Of a stretch of 14,288 nt of DNA, positions 14,108 through 14,288 are shown piece after piece. The stretch's first letter is position 1; every line of letters starts with the position of its first letter. The position numbers were made by a program, and so were the translations under genes. The DNA is from Betaproteobacteria bacterium. GTDB lineage: Bacteria; Pseudomonadota; Gammaproteobacteria; Burkholderiales; SG8-39. The stretch is taken from assembly GCA_019245555.1 (NCBI GenBank), contig JAFARH010000088.1, positions 1 through 14,288 on the forward strand, written 5' to 3'. The notes beneath the pieces are model-generated. The model made no database searches and had not been told where the DNA came from. It saw only the letters and a program-made list of their open reading frames with translations.

Positions 14108-14288
14108 CGTAGCCTCGGCTACGCATGCAGAAGTCGGCGAGCGATCCCTCGTCGTACATGCGGTAGCCGCGAGAATCGAACGGGGGCTCCGGCCGGCTGA
14201 TCGAGCGCTGGCCGTAAATCGGCCCGTTGTAGAAGCCGCTCGCGCGATTGCTCGCCTCGGTTCGTGCCCAACGCTGGCAGTCCACATC
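14097..14288 (-). CDS. C-terminus of a small, probably secreted protein (5' end outside window)
   Basis: The last 63 residues of a minus-strand gene that is open to the right edge, so its start is outside the window. Visible are CQRWARTEASNRASGFYNGP near the left of the fragment, a polar aromatic middle, and the ending DFCMRSRGYVRQ. Two cysteines lie in CQRW and FCMRSRGY; the closing Cys-Met-x3-Gly-Tyr pattern recalls small periplasmic or lipoprotein-type proteins of betaproteobacteria. The signal sequence, if any, is not visible. The GTG at 14285 is probably internal. Unknown function. Confidence 0.6.
   Translation of the reverse strand, partial: DVDCQRWARTEASNRASGFYNGPIYGQRSISRPEPPFDSRGYRMYDEGSLADFCMRSRGYVRQ

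Overview
The window reads as a compact, high-GC chromosomal segment of a Gram-negative proteobacterium, most likely a betaproteobacterium. The supporting evidence is a Lol lipoprotein-export pair, lipobox and Sec signal peptides, a long glutamine-dependent NAD+ synthetase, ComEC, and a DUF2062 protein and a Trp-less dodecin of the kind I associate with that class. The lineage is inferred from protein character, not from a search. I see no rRNA, tRNA, CRISPR array, transposase, integrase or phage gene, and no gap above 80 bases without a coding sequence.

Layout, left to right. (1) 1-1595, + strand: the 3' part of nadE, cut by the window edge. (2) 6513-1579, - strand: comEC, then dodecin, an unknown 234-residue protein, an alpha/beta hydrolase, a SnoaL/DUF4440-like lipoprotein and a cupin. 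The last five are joined by 1- to 19-base overlaps and form one transcription unit, probably with its own promoter at the end of comEC. (3) 6591-8163, + strand: a two-TM potassium channel with an RCK domain, overlapping a DUF2062 membrane protein. (4) 10908-8100, - strand: lolC-type permease, lolD, a small secreted four-cysteine protein, and a five-TM CcdC/DUF1453-like membrane protein. (5) 10928-11377, + strand: an FMN-binding HugZ/pyridoxamine-oxidase-like protein. (6) 12388-11348, - strand: a nitronate monooxygenase-family flavoprotein, divergent from (7) 12462-14107, + strand: a LysR regulator translationally coupled to a DUF429 RNase H-like protein. (8) 14288-14097, - strand: the C-terminus of a small gene running off the right edge.

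The genes are mostly housekeeping and envelope functions: NAD synthesis, DNA uptake, ion homeostasis, lipoprotein export, flavin chemistry. The best regulatory signal is the 73-base LysR/monooxygenase intergenic region. It carries two divergent sigma70-like promoters with overlapping -10 boxes and a 20-base direct repeat offset by exactly 32 bases, each copy holding a TTC-N9-GAA dyad of the LysR T-N11-A type. The other structural theme is compaction: all four convergent gene pairs overlap tail to tail (17, 64, 30 and 11 bases), and three genes start at TTG codons that overlap the upstream stop. I do not see a clearly new multi-gene system; the less characterised parts are the unknown 234-residue protein behind dodecin and the regulator-DUF429 pair.
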